This document shows positions 39,035 to 48,039 of a stretch of DNA of 64,000 bases, piece by piece (position 1 is the stretch's first letter; each line of letters begins with the position of its first letter). Origin of the DNA: Vibrio sinaloensis (GTDB lineage Bacteria; Pseudomonadota; Gammaproteobacteria; Enterobacterales; Vibrionaceae); the NCBI RefSeq assembly GCF_000808535.1, contig NZ_JWLV01000009.1, forward strand, positions 124,001 through 188,000. Direction: 5' to 3'. The notes below the pieces were generated by a model, which saw only the letters and a list, made by a program, of their open reading frames with translations, searched no databases and was not told the DNA's origin. The position numbers and the translations under genes were made by a program.

Positions 39035-39928
39035 ATGGATCTCAAACGCTTGCACTATTTCAATCAACTGGCCAAGACCGGTAACTTCACCAAGGCGGCG
39101 GATCAGCTAGGGATTGCGCAGTCCGCTTTAAGTACTAGTATCAAAAAACTTGAGCAGCAGCTCGGTCTAAAACTGGTGAACCGCACCGAACGACAAATGA
39201 GCCTGACCGCCGAAGGCCAAGTGCTACTGCGCCACGCCAAAATCATTTTGGAAGATGTCGAACAAGCGGAAAAAGAGCTCCAAGAGCTCAAAGGGCTGAC
39301 AAGCGGAGTGATCAAGTTTGGTGCCCCGGCAATGCTCGCCTCTTACTTTCTGCCCGATGCGTTAGAGCAGTTCAAAAAAGCCTACCCTGGTATTCAAATC
39401 AACATTCACGAGGCAGGGACTGCAACATTGGCACAAATGCTGGTTAACGGTGAGCTTGACTTAGCCCTTATTCGCGGCGACCGCGAGCACGAACAAATCC
39501 GCCAAAGTTTGCTCGCTCAAGATCAAATCGCCGCTTGTGTGCCTATCTCTCACCCTTTCGCAAAGCGCAGCGCCATCACCCTTGATGAGTTTTGCCAACA
39601 ACCTTTAGTGCTGTTTAAAAACGGCTATTTTTTGCGTGAAACGGTGAACAGCTATTGCCAGCAAAACAAGCTCACCCCGCAAGTGCATTTTGAGACCAAT
39701 CTCCCTGAACTACTCAAATCCATGGTTAGGCGACAAGTAGGAATTGGCACCTGCCTGCCCATTTTGGTCGCCGATGATCCCGAGCTAAAAGCGATCCCAT
39801 TTGACCCGCCGATCCCTTTGCAACTGGGCATTGGTTGGAAATCGAGCCACTATCTATCGACCGCCGCAAAAGCCTTTGTCGATTTTCTCCAAGGCACGAT
39901 AAAGCAAAGCGACACAGAGAAAGTTTGA
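39035..39928 (+). CDS. LysR-family transcriptional regulator, divergent from glaH
   Basis: 297 residues from the ATG at 39035 (MDLKRLHYFNQLAKTGNF). Classic LysR helix-turn-helix (FTKAADQLGIAQSALSTSIKKLE) and a co-inducer domain starting near residue 90 (GVIKFGAPAMLASYFLPDAL). It is similar to CynR/CysL-type members in length. It lies between glaH (divergent) and the aminotransferase (same strand, 96 bases downstream), so it is the leading candidate regulator of glutarate or omega-amino acid use. Confidence 0.9.
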   Translation: MDLKRLHYFNQLAKTGNFTKAADQLGIAQSALSTSIKKLEQQLGLKLVNRTERQMSLTAEGQVLLRHAKIILEDVEQAEKELQELKGLTSGVIKFGAPAMLASYFLPDALEQFKKAYPGIQINIHEAGTATLAQMLVNGELDLALIRGDREHEQIRQSLLAQDQIAACVPISHPFAKRSAITLDEFCQQPLVLFKNGYFLRETVNSYCQQNKLTPQVHFETNLPELLKSMVRRQVGIGTCLPILVADDPELKAIPFDPPIPLQLGIGWKSSHYLSTAAKAFVDFLQGTIKQSDTEKV

Positions 39929-40024
39929 TGCCTCTAAACCTTTATATTTATCGCGCGTGATTTTACCGCCCTACTGGCATCGATAACATCTCTGCAACAT
40001 TAACAACCGCAGAGCTTGTCGAAC

Positions 40025-41344
40025 ATGGAAAGAAAAGTCAGTTACGATGCCTTCTGGATGCCATTTACCGCGAACCGCGATTTCAAACAGAACCCTCGTA
40101 TCATTAATCGAGCTGAAGGCATGTATTGCTACTCAGACCAAAATACCCAACTGCTTGACGCTACCGCCGGCCTTTGGTGTGTCAACGCTGGTCATGGACG
40201 CAAAGAAATTGGCGAGGCGATGGCAAAACAAGTGGCCGAGTTGGATTACAGCTCGCCGTTTAACTTTGGTCACGACATTGGGTTTGAGTTCGCCGAACGA
40301 TTGGTTAAATACACACCGCCGGGGCTAAACAAAGTCTTCTTTACTAACTCTGGTTCTGAAGCCGTCGAAAGCGCACTAAAAATCGCACTGGCTTACCAAC
40401 AAGCCAAAGGCAACACCGGAAAATTCAAATTGATTGGTCGCGAGCTTGGCTACCATGGCGTGAACTTTGGCGGCATTTCTGTGGGAGGTTTAACACCAAA
40501 CCGCAAAGGCTTTGGCCCACTGCTGCCAACCGACCATCTGGATCATACGCTCGATATTGAACGTAACGCCTTTAGCCGCGGCCTGCCTGAACATGGGGTA
40601 GAAAAAGCCGAGCAACTTGAAAGACTCATTCAGTTCCATGGCGCAGACTCCATCGCAGCCGTGATTGTTGAACCTATCTCAGGAGCGGGCGGTGTTATCC
40701 TCCCGCCAAAGGGTTATCTGCGCCGTTTACGCGAAATCTGTACTCAACACGATATTGTTTTGATTTTCGATGAAGTGATTACCGGATGGGGACGCCTTGG
40801 CTCTGCATTCGCGGCCGAGGAGTTTGATGTAATTCCTGATTTGATTACCTCTGCGAAAGGCATCAGCAGTGGCGTTGTGCCGCTCGGCGCGGTGTTCGCT
40901 CAAGACGAGATCTATCAAACGGTCGTCAACAGTGCCCCTGAAGGCAGCGTTGAGTTCTTCCATGGTTACACCTATTCCGGTCATCCGGTGGCTTGTGCGG
41001 CGGGTTTGGCGACGCTCGATATCTACGAACAGGAAGGGCTACTTAATAGAGCCAGTGGTGAAATCGGTCAATACTTTGAGCAAGGCCTGCACTCACTAAA
41101 AGGGGTCGGCTCTATCGTCGACATTCGTAACTATGGCTTGATTGGCGCAGTACAGTTTGCCCAACCCGCTCATGGTAAGCCGATTGGTTTCGATATTTTG
41201 AAGCGTTGTTATGACAAGGGCGTTATGGTGCGCAGCATGGGTAATACCATCGCCTTGTCGCCGCCGCTTATCATCGAAAAACAGCACATCGATGTTATCG
41301 TCGACACCCTTGGTCAAGTCGCCAAAGAACTGCCAAGCGAATAG
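40025..41344 (+). CDS. Class III omega-amino acid:pyruvate aminotransferase
   Basis: 439 residues from the ATG at 40025 (a TTG three codons upstream is possible). PLP-dependent fold I enzyme: NSGSEAVESALKIA for phosphate binding, LGYHGVNFGG, IFDEVITGWGRLGS with the PLP-ring Asp, and SAKGISSGVVPLGA with the catalytic Lys. The start DAFWMPFTANRDFKQNPR closely follows beta-alanine:pyruvate aminotransferases of Pseudomonas. Substrates of this group include beta-alanine, 4-aminobutyrate and 5-aminovalerate. In this cluster it could make glutarate semialdehyde from 5-aminovalerate, feeding gabD and then glaH-lhgO. Confidence 0.88.
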   Translation: MERKVSYDAFWMPFTANRDFKQNPRIINRAEGMYCYSDQNTQLLDATAGLWCVNAGHGRKEIGEAMAKQVAELDYSSPFNFGHDIGFEFAERLVKYTPPGLNKVFFTNSGSEAVESALKIALAYQQAKGNTGKFKLIGRELGYHGVNFGGISVGGLTPNRKGFGPLLPTDHLDHTLDIERNAFSRGLPEHGVEKAEQLERLIQFHGADSIAAVIVEPISGAGGVILPPKGYLRRLREICTQHDIVLIFDEVITGWGRLGSAFAAEEFDVIPDLITSAKGISSGVVPLGAVFAQDEIYQTVVNSAPEGSVEFFHGYTYSGHPVACAAGLATLDIYEQEGLLNRASGEIGQYFEQGLHSLKGVGSIVDIRNYGLIGAVQFAQPAHGKPIGFDILKRCYDKGVMVRSMGNTIALSPPLIIEKQHIDVIVDTLGQVAKELPSE

Positions 41345-41353
41345 ACAAGAGAC

Positions 41354-41380
41354 AAAAAACGCCCCAAACGGGGCGTTTTG
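41354..41380. terminator. Bidirectional terminator after the aminotransferase
   Basis: Arms AAAACGCCCC and GGGGCGTTTT with a 4-base loop, serving the aminotransferase (plus) and the I9-like gene (minus). Confidence 0.88.
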
Positions 41381-41381
41381 C

Positions 41382-41717
41382 TTATTGAGAGTACAAACTG
41401 CGGATGGGCTCAGGCTCAATGTAATCAATGAACTCACTACTGATGAGTTGATCGAGCTTATCTTTGCTCCCCTTCACCACAAACACCTCTTGCTTGCTCA
41501 GGGTTTCCACAATTTCCAGTTGATGTTGCTGAAGAAGCGCACGCGCTTGCCCTTCTTTTTCTGGATAATACTTCACAAAGAAACGAGGCATTTGCTGCTC
41601 AGCCTCTGCGACACGGTCATCCACCGGAGGAAACGCCGAGTTTCCCGCGACAACCAATGTCGTTACACCACCAGCAAGCACCATAAACAGCCCACTTGCC
41701 ACGATTTGCTTCTTCAT
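41382..41717 (-). CDS. Exported inhibitor-I9-like (subtilase propeptide-like) protein
   Basis: 111 residues with a signal or anchor segment at about 1-25 and no catalytic domain. Residues about 42-105 read like a subtilase propeptide: PRFFVKYYPEKEGQARALL at the start, then VFVVKGSKDKLDQLI, ending FIDYIEPEPIR, the typical end just before the cleavage point. It starts 9 bases after the stop of the protease at 41727-44099, and its ribosome site AAGGAGT overlaps that junction, so the two are co-translated. A role as separate folding chaperone or inhibitor of the protease is likely, comparable to ORF2 of the Aeromonas sobria serine protease operon. Confidence 0.75.
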   Translation of the reverse strand: MKKQIVASGLFMVLAGGVTTLVVAGNSAFPPVDDRVAEAEQQMPRFFVKYYPEKEGQARALLQQHQLEIVETLSKQEVFVVKGSKDKLDQLISSEFIDYIEPEPIRSLYSQ

Positions 41718-41726
41718 ATTGACTCC

Positions 41727-44099
41727 TTACTGAAAGGATAGTGTCCAACTGTTGATCGTACCGGTATCTTGGCGAGCACTGTCGACTGCTTTAAGCTCCC
41801 ACTTACCTTTGGACTCAAAACCAGTGAAATCCACTTGGTAGCTGGTGTTAATATCGTTTGCCGAACCACCCGTATTTTCGTGCAGCACCACTTGACCGCC
41901 AGTTGGCGACGTCAGCGTCACTTTAAGATCACCAATGTAGCTGTGGCTAATATCAACATCAATCGAAACCGTGCCTGAATCGCCCGAGCGCAAAACATCA
42001 ATATCGCTAACAACACCTAACGCACTGTTATCTGGGATGCTCACCGCGTTGGTATTGCTGTAGCTTGATGGCACTTCACCACCAGAGTTGCCACCGCTCG
42101 CGCTGCCATTGTGAGTTGCCGTTAACGTCGCACCAGAATAAGCAGAGTAACCATCAATCAGAACTTGATAAGTGCCTGCTGACGTCACATTCAGCGTACA
42201 GCTCTCGTTGTTACCACTTTCCCATGAACGACAATCGTAAGTGCGCGTTGTTGGCGTGCCTTCAAAGCGTACGTACATATCTGCATCACCACTGCCGCCT
42301 GCTAGCGTAAAGCTGGCTTGTGTGGCATCGGCTGGAACGTCAAAGGTAAATAAGATGCCTGATTTAGATGCGCCTGATAGCGGACCTTTTGCAACACCGT
42401 TTTCCAGAACATTGTCCGTTTGACCACCATCTGGACCATTACAGCCCGCGTCTAAATAGGTCTTGGCGGCATCAGCATTCACTAGACCATAACCAGTGCG
42501 GTTATCACGACCTGCGACATCAATATCCGTCGCACTCGCGGTTAGCGCTTTACGCACTTGCTGCGCGGTACAGGTTGGGTGGTAGCTCCATACCAAGCCT
42601 GCAACACCCGCCACGTGCGGCGTTGCCATTGATGTACCGTTGTAGTACTCGTAATCTTCCCCTGTCGTCGTCGATACCGTCACTTCTTGACCTACTTGGC
42701 CAGCTAGCTCAAGACCAAACGCTCGGTCAACCGTAACCGACACCAAGCGGTAGCGATCGTAATCATCGAGTACAAATGGGTTCTGTAAACCTGGCAAGTC
42801 AGCGTTACTGTAAACAATCGCCGCTTTCGCCCCCGCGTTGTAACACGCTTTGACAGGATCGATTTCCGGGCGCACGCCGCTACGTTGGTTTTCGATACGT
42901 TCAGTCAAACAGACTTTGTCGCTCATATCACCACAGTTGTAACTGCCCGATGAGATATCACAACTTGCCAGCGCACCAGTCACGCTGCCAGCAACAGGAT
43001 CCGACACGTAGCTGCCCGATGTTTTGCTCTTACGGTTATGCGGCACCACACCGCGATCAAAGTTGCTCACACCGCCGATGGTAATGTCAGAAAGCACACC
43101 CTCGCCTACCGTAACGGTCGACAGTACCGCCACACCCGGAGCTGCGATGTCGACTTGGTCAGTCGCTTGAGAGAAGGCCGCGTGATCGTTGTTGGTATCG
43201 ACCGCTGCAACTGACATCACCGCATCGTAAGATGCAGGATAGCTGTGTGCGGTATTACCAGAGTTACCCGCCGCCGCGATCAGCAACACACCTTGGTCAT
43301 ACAGATCTTGCAACGCGTTTTGTTCCGTGCGGCTCGACTGACTGCCCCCTAGGCTCATGTTGACCACATCGGCATTGTTGTCCGCACAGGTTTGAATCGC
43401 TTTAACTAGGCTTGACGAGTAGCCCCAACCCGATTCATTGAACACTTTTACAATGTGCAGATTAACGTTTTGATTTGGCATCACGCCTTTCACACCTTCC
43501 GTGTTAGCGATAGCCGCGATGGTGCCCGCAACGTGAGTGCCGTGCGCATTGTTATTACCTGGAGAACTCCAAGAGCCCGTGCCGCTGTCGTTAGTTCCAG
43601 TCACACGGTTACCGCTCAAATCGTTGTGGCTCAGATCGTAGCCCGAGTCGATAATACACACAGTGCGATTACCCGCATTGGCGTCACTAAGAAGCTGCGC
43701 GTTCACCGCGTTAAAACCCCATGGCGTTGTCTCACTCAGTAGGTAGCGCGGCGGATCCACCTCGACATACTCGACTTGTGCATTGCCACGTAGGTTAGAC
43801 ACTTCACTGTCATCCATCTCAACGCTGTAAATCGTGTCTGAGCCTAGCCTTTCAACCTGACGTGCTTGCACCGCTTGCAGTACATTTTCACGCACCTCTG
43901 TTGGGGCCATTAAAGCCTCACCTGAGCGTGAAAATGGCACTGGCGCATCTTCCTTGAATTTAACGATGTATTTGGTTGGCAAGTCTGCCTCATTGAACCC
44001 CATCAGTGGTGCTGCGTTGACTGCTGATGTACTGGCCAAAGCCACTGCGATTGTTGAAAGGGCAAATAAGCCCTTGGTTTTATTATTAATGTTGTGCAT
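41727..44099 (-). CDS. Secreted subtilisin-like protease with PA insert, PPC and P domains
   Basis: 790 residues. Signal peptide cut near AVNA (residue 29), own propeptide (about 40-118, ending VEYVEVDPP), then peptidase S8 with D151 (CIIDSGYDLSHND), H186 (NAHGTHVAGT) and S490 (GTSMATPHVAG). A protease-associated (PA) insertion lies within the catalytic domain (about 320-460). C-terminal modules are a pre-peptidase C-terminal domain (about 565-660) and a proprotein-convertase P domain (about 685-790). Probably exported by type II secretion; PPC domains are often cut off after export. It forms a two-gene unit with the I9-like gene. Confidence 0.92.
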   Translation of the reverse strand: MHNINNKTKGLFALSTIAVALASTSAVNAAPLMGFNEADLPTKYIVKFKEDAPVPFSRSGEALMAPTEVRENVLQAVQARQVERLGSDTIYSVEMDDSEVSNLRGNAQVEYVEVDPPRYLLSETTPWGFNAVNAQLLSDANAGNRTVCIIDSGYDLSHNDLSGNRVTGTNDSGTGSWSSPGNNNAHGTHVAGTIAAIANTEGVKGVMPNQNVNLHIVKVFNESGWGYSSSLVKAIQTCADNNADVVNMSLGGSQSSRTEQNALQDLYDQGVLLIAAAGNSGNTAHSYPASYDAVMSVAAVDTNNDHAAFSQATDQVDIAAPGVAVLSTVTVGEGVLSDITIGGVSNFDRGVVPHNRKSKTSGSYVSDPVAGSVTGALASCDISSGSYNCGDMSDKVCLTERIENQRSGVRPEIDPVKACYNAGAKAAIVYSNADLPGLQNPFVLDDYDRYRLVSVTVDRAFGLELAGQVGQEVTVSTTTGEDYEYYNGTSMATPHVAGVAGLVWSYHPTCTAQQVRKALTASATDIDVAGRDNRTGYGLVNADAAKTYLDAGCNGPDGGQTDNVLENGVAKGPLSGASKSGILFTFDVPADATQASFTLAGGSGDADMYVRFEGTPTTRTYDCRSWESGNNESCTLNVTSAGTYQVLIDGYSAYSGATLTATHNGSASGGNSGGEVPSSYSNTNAVSIPDNSALGVVSDIDVLRSGDSGTVSIDVDISHSYIGDLKVTLTSPTGGQVVLHENTGGSANDINTSYQVDFTGFESKGKWELKAVDSARQDTGTINSWTLSFQ

Positions 44100-44366
44100 C
44101 TGCTCGTTTCCTTATTGAGCTATTTTTATTCACTTTTTTGCTATGTCTAGTCATTAAAGCTGACTATGCATAAGCGCTTTAGCTATAAGGCAGATTGATA
44201 AAATCACCAAAAATTTATAGAGCAAATGCACTATATCCAGACTGAATATCACCAAATAAATAAAAAGAGTGAACACTCAATAGAAAAATAAGGCGTTAAA
44301 AAGCAATTACTTAGTAGCGCTAAAAGTGGGTAAATATGAACAAAGTGGGCTCAGGAGAGACGTTTA

Positions 44367-46055
44367 TTACCACTCATTGACGAGTAAGCGGCTTTTCACG
44401 CCGCGGATTTGGAGTCCCATCGCATCAAAGACTTCCTCGAAGTCGCGACACTGAGGTGGAATATTGGGTAGAGACAAGGAGGCCTCTGAGAAAAATCGCG
44501 TTTGGTCGTTCGGAGAATCCCAAGCCGTTTGCCACCAGCTGACAATACGATGCTTAGAGTCCGACAAACGTTTCTTGGCAGGCAGTCGATCTTTTTTATC
44601 TAGGTTTTCTTTTGCTGTGGTTGGAACAAGGTTCCATCTGTCATTATTTGGCCAATGGGCGAACGGCAAACAGTGATCAACGTGATACCCTTTTGCCAGA
44701 CTCGAACCACTCCACACACTGCGCACATCGATATCGGCAACTCGCAGCTCATCAACCCTGCTTCTGACATCTTTAGTATCGTGGACTTTATCCAGCCATA
44801 CCAAGCAGTCATGATAGGTTTGCAGCGTGATGTTTCGCTCTTGATTGCGACTAAATCGCTGCATCTCCATGATCCATTGATTGACTACCAGAGGTTCAAT
44901 CCACGCATGGTAAAGTCGGAAACAGTCCCAAAGACTCTCATCTAAGGTAAGTACGCCATAGCTTTGCAAAAACTGACTATCGATGAGGCAAGAATCAGAT
45001 TTCTTGGGCGTTTTTCGATGGATGTGGAAGTAAGGATTGGAAATATCGCCGTGGTAGGTGAATTTAACAGGGCCACTCTTTAATGTGCTGATGGTGTCAC
45101 GAATTGCTTTATCTAATGCTTTAGCCTCGTCATTGATAAAAAGCGCCCCAATCGCCAAATCATCCGCCGACAAGTGTGCGAGTTTACCCCAACCATCAGG
45201 CTTCACAAAACCCAAACCTTTCGACACATCGGAGCTTTGCTGAAGGTTTTCTTTATCGATCAGACGTTTAAACTGGCGAATCCAATACAAAGCCACTAAC
45301 CCCAACGGAATGGCTACTTTCCCTTCAGAGCGGTCAACCACCGCACCAGAATGCGCATCTGCAATCCGTAAAATTGTCCTTAACAGTGCTAACTTATACG
45401 TCGCCGATTTGCTGTCATTGACGATAATGTGGCGCACTTTGTTCAAATCACCAGAACCGTCATCAGGCAGTGTTAAAACAACCGTCTGCCACCACACATC
45501 TTGACGGCGCATTTGGTCATCACTGTCTGAAATCTCTCGCACGAGTAAGGCGCTGTTTATCGCGAGCCTTTCTAACTCCTCAACAGAAACAGGAAAGCTT
45601 TTACGCGTATCATCAAACTCACCATGACGAAGTGAAACCACCAACTTACCATTTGGTGCCAGCAAATTAGACAGTTTTCGAAACGCGCGCTCTCTGTGGC
45701 TGGGTGCCAAATGCATCCAAACGGCACTGACCAAAATCAGATCAAAACGCATCCCGAGATTTTGTGTCGCCGTTAACTCTGGCAGGGCGTCATCCAGCCA
45801 TGTCACAGAGTGCCCCGTAAACTGATTGCCCAACTCTCTCAATGAATGACAAGGCTCAATCGCAATGACCTCACAACCTTGCTCTGCCATCCACTTCGCA
45901 TCTCTTCCGCTTCCAGCGCCAACATCAAGCACCTTGTCGCCTGTCAATGGCCAGAAAGACTGCCAACTTTGATGCACGCGTTCAAACGCCACCGATTGGT
46001 ATTGCTCCATCAGTTGGTTGGCATTTTGTTCGTAAAAAGAGAGAGTTGAAGACAT
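44367..46055 (-). CDS. SAM-methyltransferase-like domain fused to HNH endonuclease-like domain
   Basis: 562 residues, single gene. Residues about 5-195 form a class I methyltransferase fold: motif I VLDVGAGSG (42-50), acidic motif II VIAIEP (63-68), motif IV DLILVSAVWMHL, and LLAPNGKLVVSLRHG. There is no DPPY/NPPY or PC motif, so it is not a standard DNA methyltransferase. The middle (about 205-440) has no recognised domain but carries KVAIPLGLVALYWIRQFKRL. Residues about 455-495 look like HNH: YHVDHCLPFAHW (D460, H461), WNLVP (N475), then AKENLDKKDRLP. No zinc CxxC pairs were seen. It is monocistronic between a protease and plsC. I cannot name a function; defence or RNA/DNA processing are hypotheses. 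Confidence 0.78.
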   Translation of the reverse strand: MSSTLSFYEQNANQLMEQYQSVAFERVHQSWQSFWPLTGDKVLDVGAGSGRDAKWMAEQGCEVIAIEPCHSLRELGNQFTGHSVTWLDDALPELTATQNLGMRFDLILVSAVWMHLAPSHRERAFRKLSNLLAPNGKLVVSLRHGEFDDTRKSFPVSVEELERLAINSALLVREISDSDDQMRRQDVWWQTVVLTLPDDGSGDLNKVRHIIVNDSKSATYKLALLRTILRIADAHSGAVVDRSEGKVAIPLGLVALYWIRQFKRLIDKENLQQSSDVSKGLGFVKPDGWGKLAHLSADDLAIGALFINDEAKALDKAIRDTISTLKSGPVKFTYHGDISNPYFHIHRKTPKKSDSCLIDSQFLQSYGVLTLDESLWDCFRLYHAWIEPLVVNQWIMEMQRFSRNQERNITLQTYHDCLVWLDKVHDTKDVRSRVDELRVADIDVRSVWSGSSLAKGYHVDHCLPFAHWPNNDRWNLVPTTAKENLDKKDRLPAKKRLSDSKHRIVSWWQTAWDSPNDQTRFFSEASLSLPNIPPQCRDFEEVFDAMGLQIRGVKSRLLVNEW

Positions 46056-46220
46056 AAATCAACATTGGTGATTAAACTCGTTGCATCATAAATCGCTTCA
46101 AAAGTGATTACCACCGACAGCTCTCAGAAAAATTGTTGCAATTTCGTTAAATAGAATTAAAACTCTAATCTTATTCCAATCCATGCGTTCTACTCGCCTA
46201 GAGCCCAGAAGGAGTTAGCT

Positions 46221-46985
46221 GTGCTTGCTGTTCTACGTTTAATCTTGGCTGCGGTTTTTGTGGTGTTTACCACCCTATTCGCCCTGATCTATTGTTTGTT
46301 TAGTCCAAGGAACCCAAAACACGTCTATTTCTTTTGCCGCTGGTTCAATCAACTGCACAAGATCGTGGGCTTAACGCTCATCCAAAGAGGATTAGAAAAC
46401 GCGCCAACGCCAAAAAACAGTGTCTATATTTCCAACCACCAAAGCGTGTTTGATTTTGTTACGGATCCCGGAATGCTAAGACCTAGGGCGGTCTCTCTGG
46501 GTAAGCGCGATCTGCTGTGGATTCCTTTTTTTGGACAGCTTTATTGGATTACCGGCAATATTTTGATCAACCGAGAAGACAAATCCAAAGCGCGGGACAC
46601 CATCAAGCAAGTCGCCGAGGCAATTCACCAGCGTGACTTATCGGTGTGGGTCTATCCGGAAGGGACGCGCAGTAAAGGGCGAGGTTTGCTTCCGTTTAAA
46701 ACGGGGGCGTTTCGTATGGCCATTGAAGCTGGCGTGCCAATTACCCCTATGTGCACCAGCACCACGCATAACAAGATCCAGCTTAATCGCGCCAACAACG
46801 GCATTGTCATCACCGAAATGTTAGCGCCCATTGATGTCTCAAACTATGAGCTACAAGATGCTCGTGCACTCGCCGATCACTGCCATCAACTTATGGCTGA
46901 AAAGATCGCGCAACTGGATGCGGAAGTCGCGCAATTAGAGGCTCAGGCGGCCAATCATAAAGAGAGCCCAAACCGCTTCGTTTGA
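46221..46985 (+). CDS. plsC: 1-acyl-sn-glycerol-3-phosphate acyltransferase (PlsC-like)
   Basis: 254 residues from the GTG at 46221, with AAGGAG 7 bases upstream. Inner-membrane acyltransferase that makes phosphatidic acid: N-terminal hydrophobic segment, acceptor motif NHQSVFD (H73, D78), glycerophosphate-binding YPEGTRSKGRG (E147), and a later GVPITPMC. The C-terminal tail after residue 225 is Ala/Gln/Glu-rich. Vibrios commonly have more than one PlsC, so this may be a second copy. Confidence 0.9.
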   Translation: MLAVLRLILAAVFVVFTTLFALIYCLFSPRNPKHVYFFCRWFNQLHKIVGLTLIQRGLENAPTPKNSVYISNHQSVFDFVTDPGMLRPRAVSLGKRDLLWIPFFGQLYWITGNILINREDKSKARDTIKQVAEAIHQRDLSVWVYPEGTRSKGRGLLPFKTGAFRMAIEAGVPITPMCTSTTHNKIQLNRANNGIVITEMLAPIDVSNYELQDARALADHCHQLMAEKIAQLDAEVAQLEAQAANHKESPNRFV

Positions 46986-47019
46986 GGGAATCTAAGGTTA
47001 GCTCACACGTATCAAATGA

Positions 47020-47054
47020 ATGTTCAGTCAGTGGACTCGCCGCTGACTGAACAT
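47020..47054. terminator. Hairpin between plsC and the MBL-fold gene
   Basis: Perfect 12-base arms ATGTTCAGTCAG and CTGACTGAACAT around an 11-base loop between convergent genes. T-runs are short on both sides. Confidence 0.6.
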
Positions 47055-47064
47055 AGAGTACCCG

Positions 47065-47925
47065 TTACCAACTCGCTTCTTTCATGTGAACTTTAGCGCC
47101 AAGCTCTAGGCTAAAATCGGAACCGAACTGAGGGTAATGCTTTACCATCGCGTCGATCACCTCTGCGCTATTATCACTGCCCTTCTTCGCCGCTTCAAAA
47201 CGTTCAATCCATGTATGAGTAAACGAAATCGTGCTTGCATCAAGCTTGCCGTCTTCCATCATATGACCCGGCACCACCAGCTTAGGTTTAAGGGCTTGCA
47301 TCTCTTCAAGCTGAGTTAGCCAAGCATCCACTTCTTGCTGAGATTGGGTGTCTGCCATCCATACGTGCATGCCTTGCACAATGCCCACGTTGCCTAAGAT
47401 GGCTTTCTCGCTCGGTACCCATAAGTAAGGGCGATGAGCAAGCACACCTTCGGCATCGCGAATCTCGATAATTTTGTTGTCTACCGTAATCTGACGCGCA
47501 TTAATCGCAGTTGGTAGCTTAGGATTCTCTGGCGCATTTAACCCCATTTTTGGCCCCCAGAAGCTCACTTTGGTTTCGAGCTTTTTGGCAATCGCCTCTC
47601 GAACCGCCGGAGTGGTGATCACGTTCGCTTCAGGGAATATCTCAAGCAGCTGAGACGCGCCAAAATAGTAGTCAGGATCCGCTTGGCTGATGAATATTGT
47701 TTTCAATGGTTTGCCCGCATCCATCACTTTGGCCGCAATACGCAATGCATCGGCACGAGTAAAGCCGGTATCAATCAGCAGCGTTTCCGTCTCGCCGATA
47801 ACAAGCGTCGATGTCACGTTAAAGCTGTTCTCGTCGGCGTTGTAGACGTCAAACGTAAGATCGCCTTTCGCCATGGCCGCCTGAGAGGTCGCAAGGAGTA
47901 GTGCTAAAGTGGTGATGTTTTTCAT
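47065..47925 (-). CDS. Periplasmic metallo-beta-lactamase-fold protein with degenerate metal motif
   Basis: 286 residues with a signal peptide (about 19 residues, ending AAMA). The MBL fold is seen in ETLLIDTGFTRADA, the strand-loop TIFISQADPDYYFGA, and VPGHMMEDG. The HxHxDH zinc motif reads QADPDY (residues 81-86), keeping only the Asp, while later His in VPGH remains. Vibrio genomes carry such proteins annotated as Vmh-family MBL-fold hydrolases; activity is unclear. It is divergent from a LysR gene that probably regulates it. Confidence 0.8.
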   Translation of the reverse strand: MKNITTLALLLATSQAAMAKGDLTFDVYNADENSFNVTSTLVIGETETLLIDTGFTRADALRIAAKVMDAGKPLKTIFISQADPDYYFGASQLLEIFPEANVITTPAVREAIAKKLETKVSFWGPKMGLNAPENPKLPTAINARQITVDNKIIEIRDAEGVLAHRPYLWVPSEKAILGNVGIVQGMHVWMADTQSQQEVDAWLTQLEEMQALKPKLVVPGHMMEDGKLDASTISFTHTWIERFEAAKKGSDNSAEVIDAMVKHYPQFGSDFSLELGAKVHMKEASW

Positions 47926-48039
47926 AGTCTGTGTCCTAATTCGAAGGTTTTCTGTTCAGTCGCCGTCATAGTAGCGACTGGTTTTATTTCGAAATAGAGC
48001 CTATTCTTTGCATCATTATTTCTTAATTCGAGCAAGTAA

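Noticed and set aside
41211..41741. Open frame of 176 residues on the plus strand overlapping the aminotransferase end
   Set aside because: It crosses a strong terminator and runs antisense to the I9-like gene; composition is unlike a real protein.
44367..46055. Calling the fusion gene a type II restriction-modification enzyme
   Set aside because: The methyltransferase part lacks the DPPY/NPPY and PC catalytic motifs of DNA methyltransferases, and no target-recognition domain is visible.
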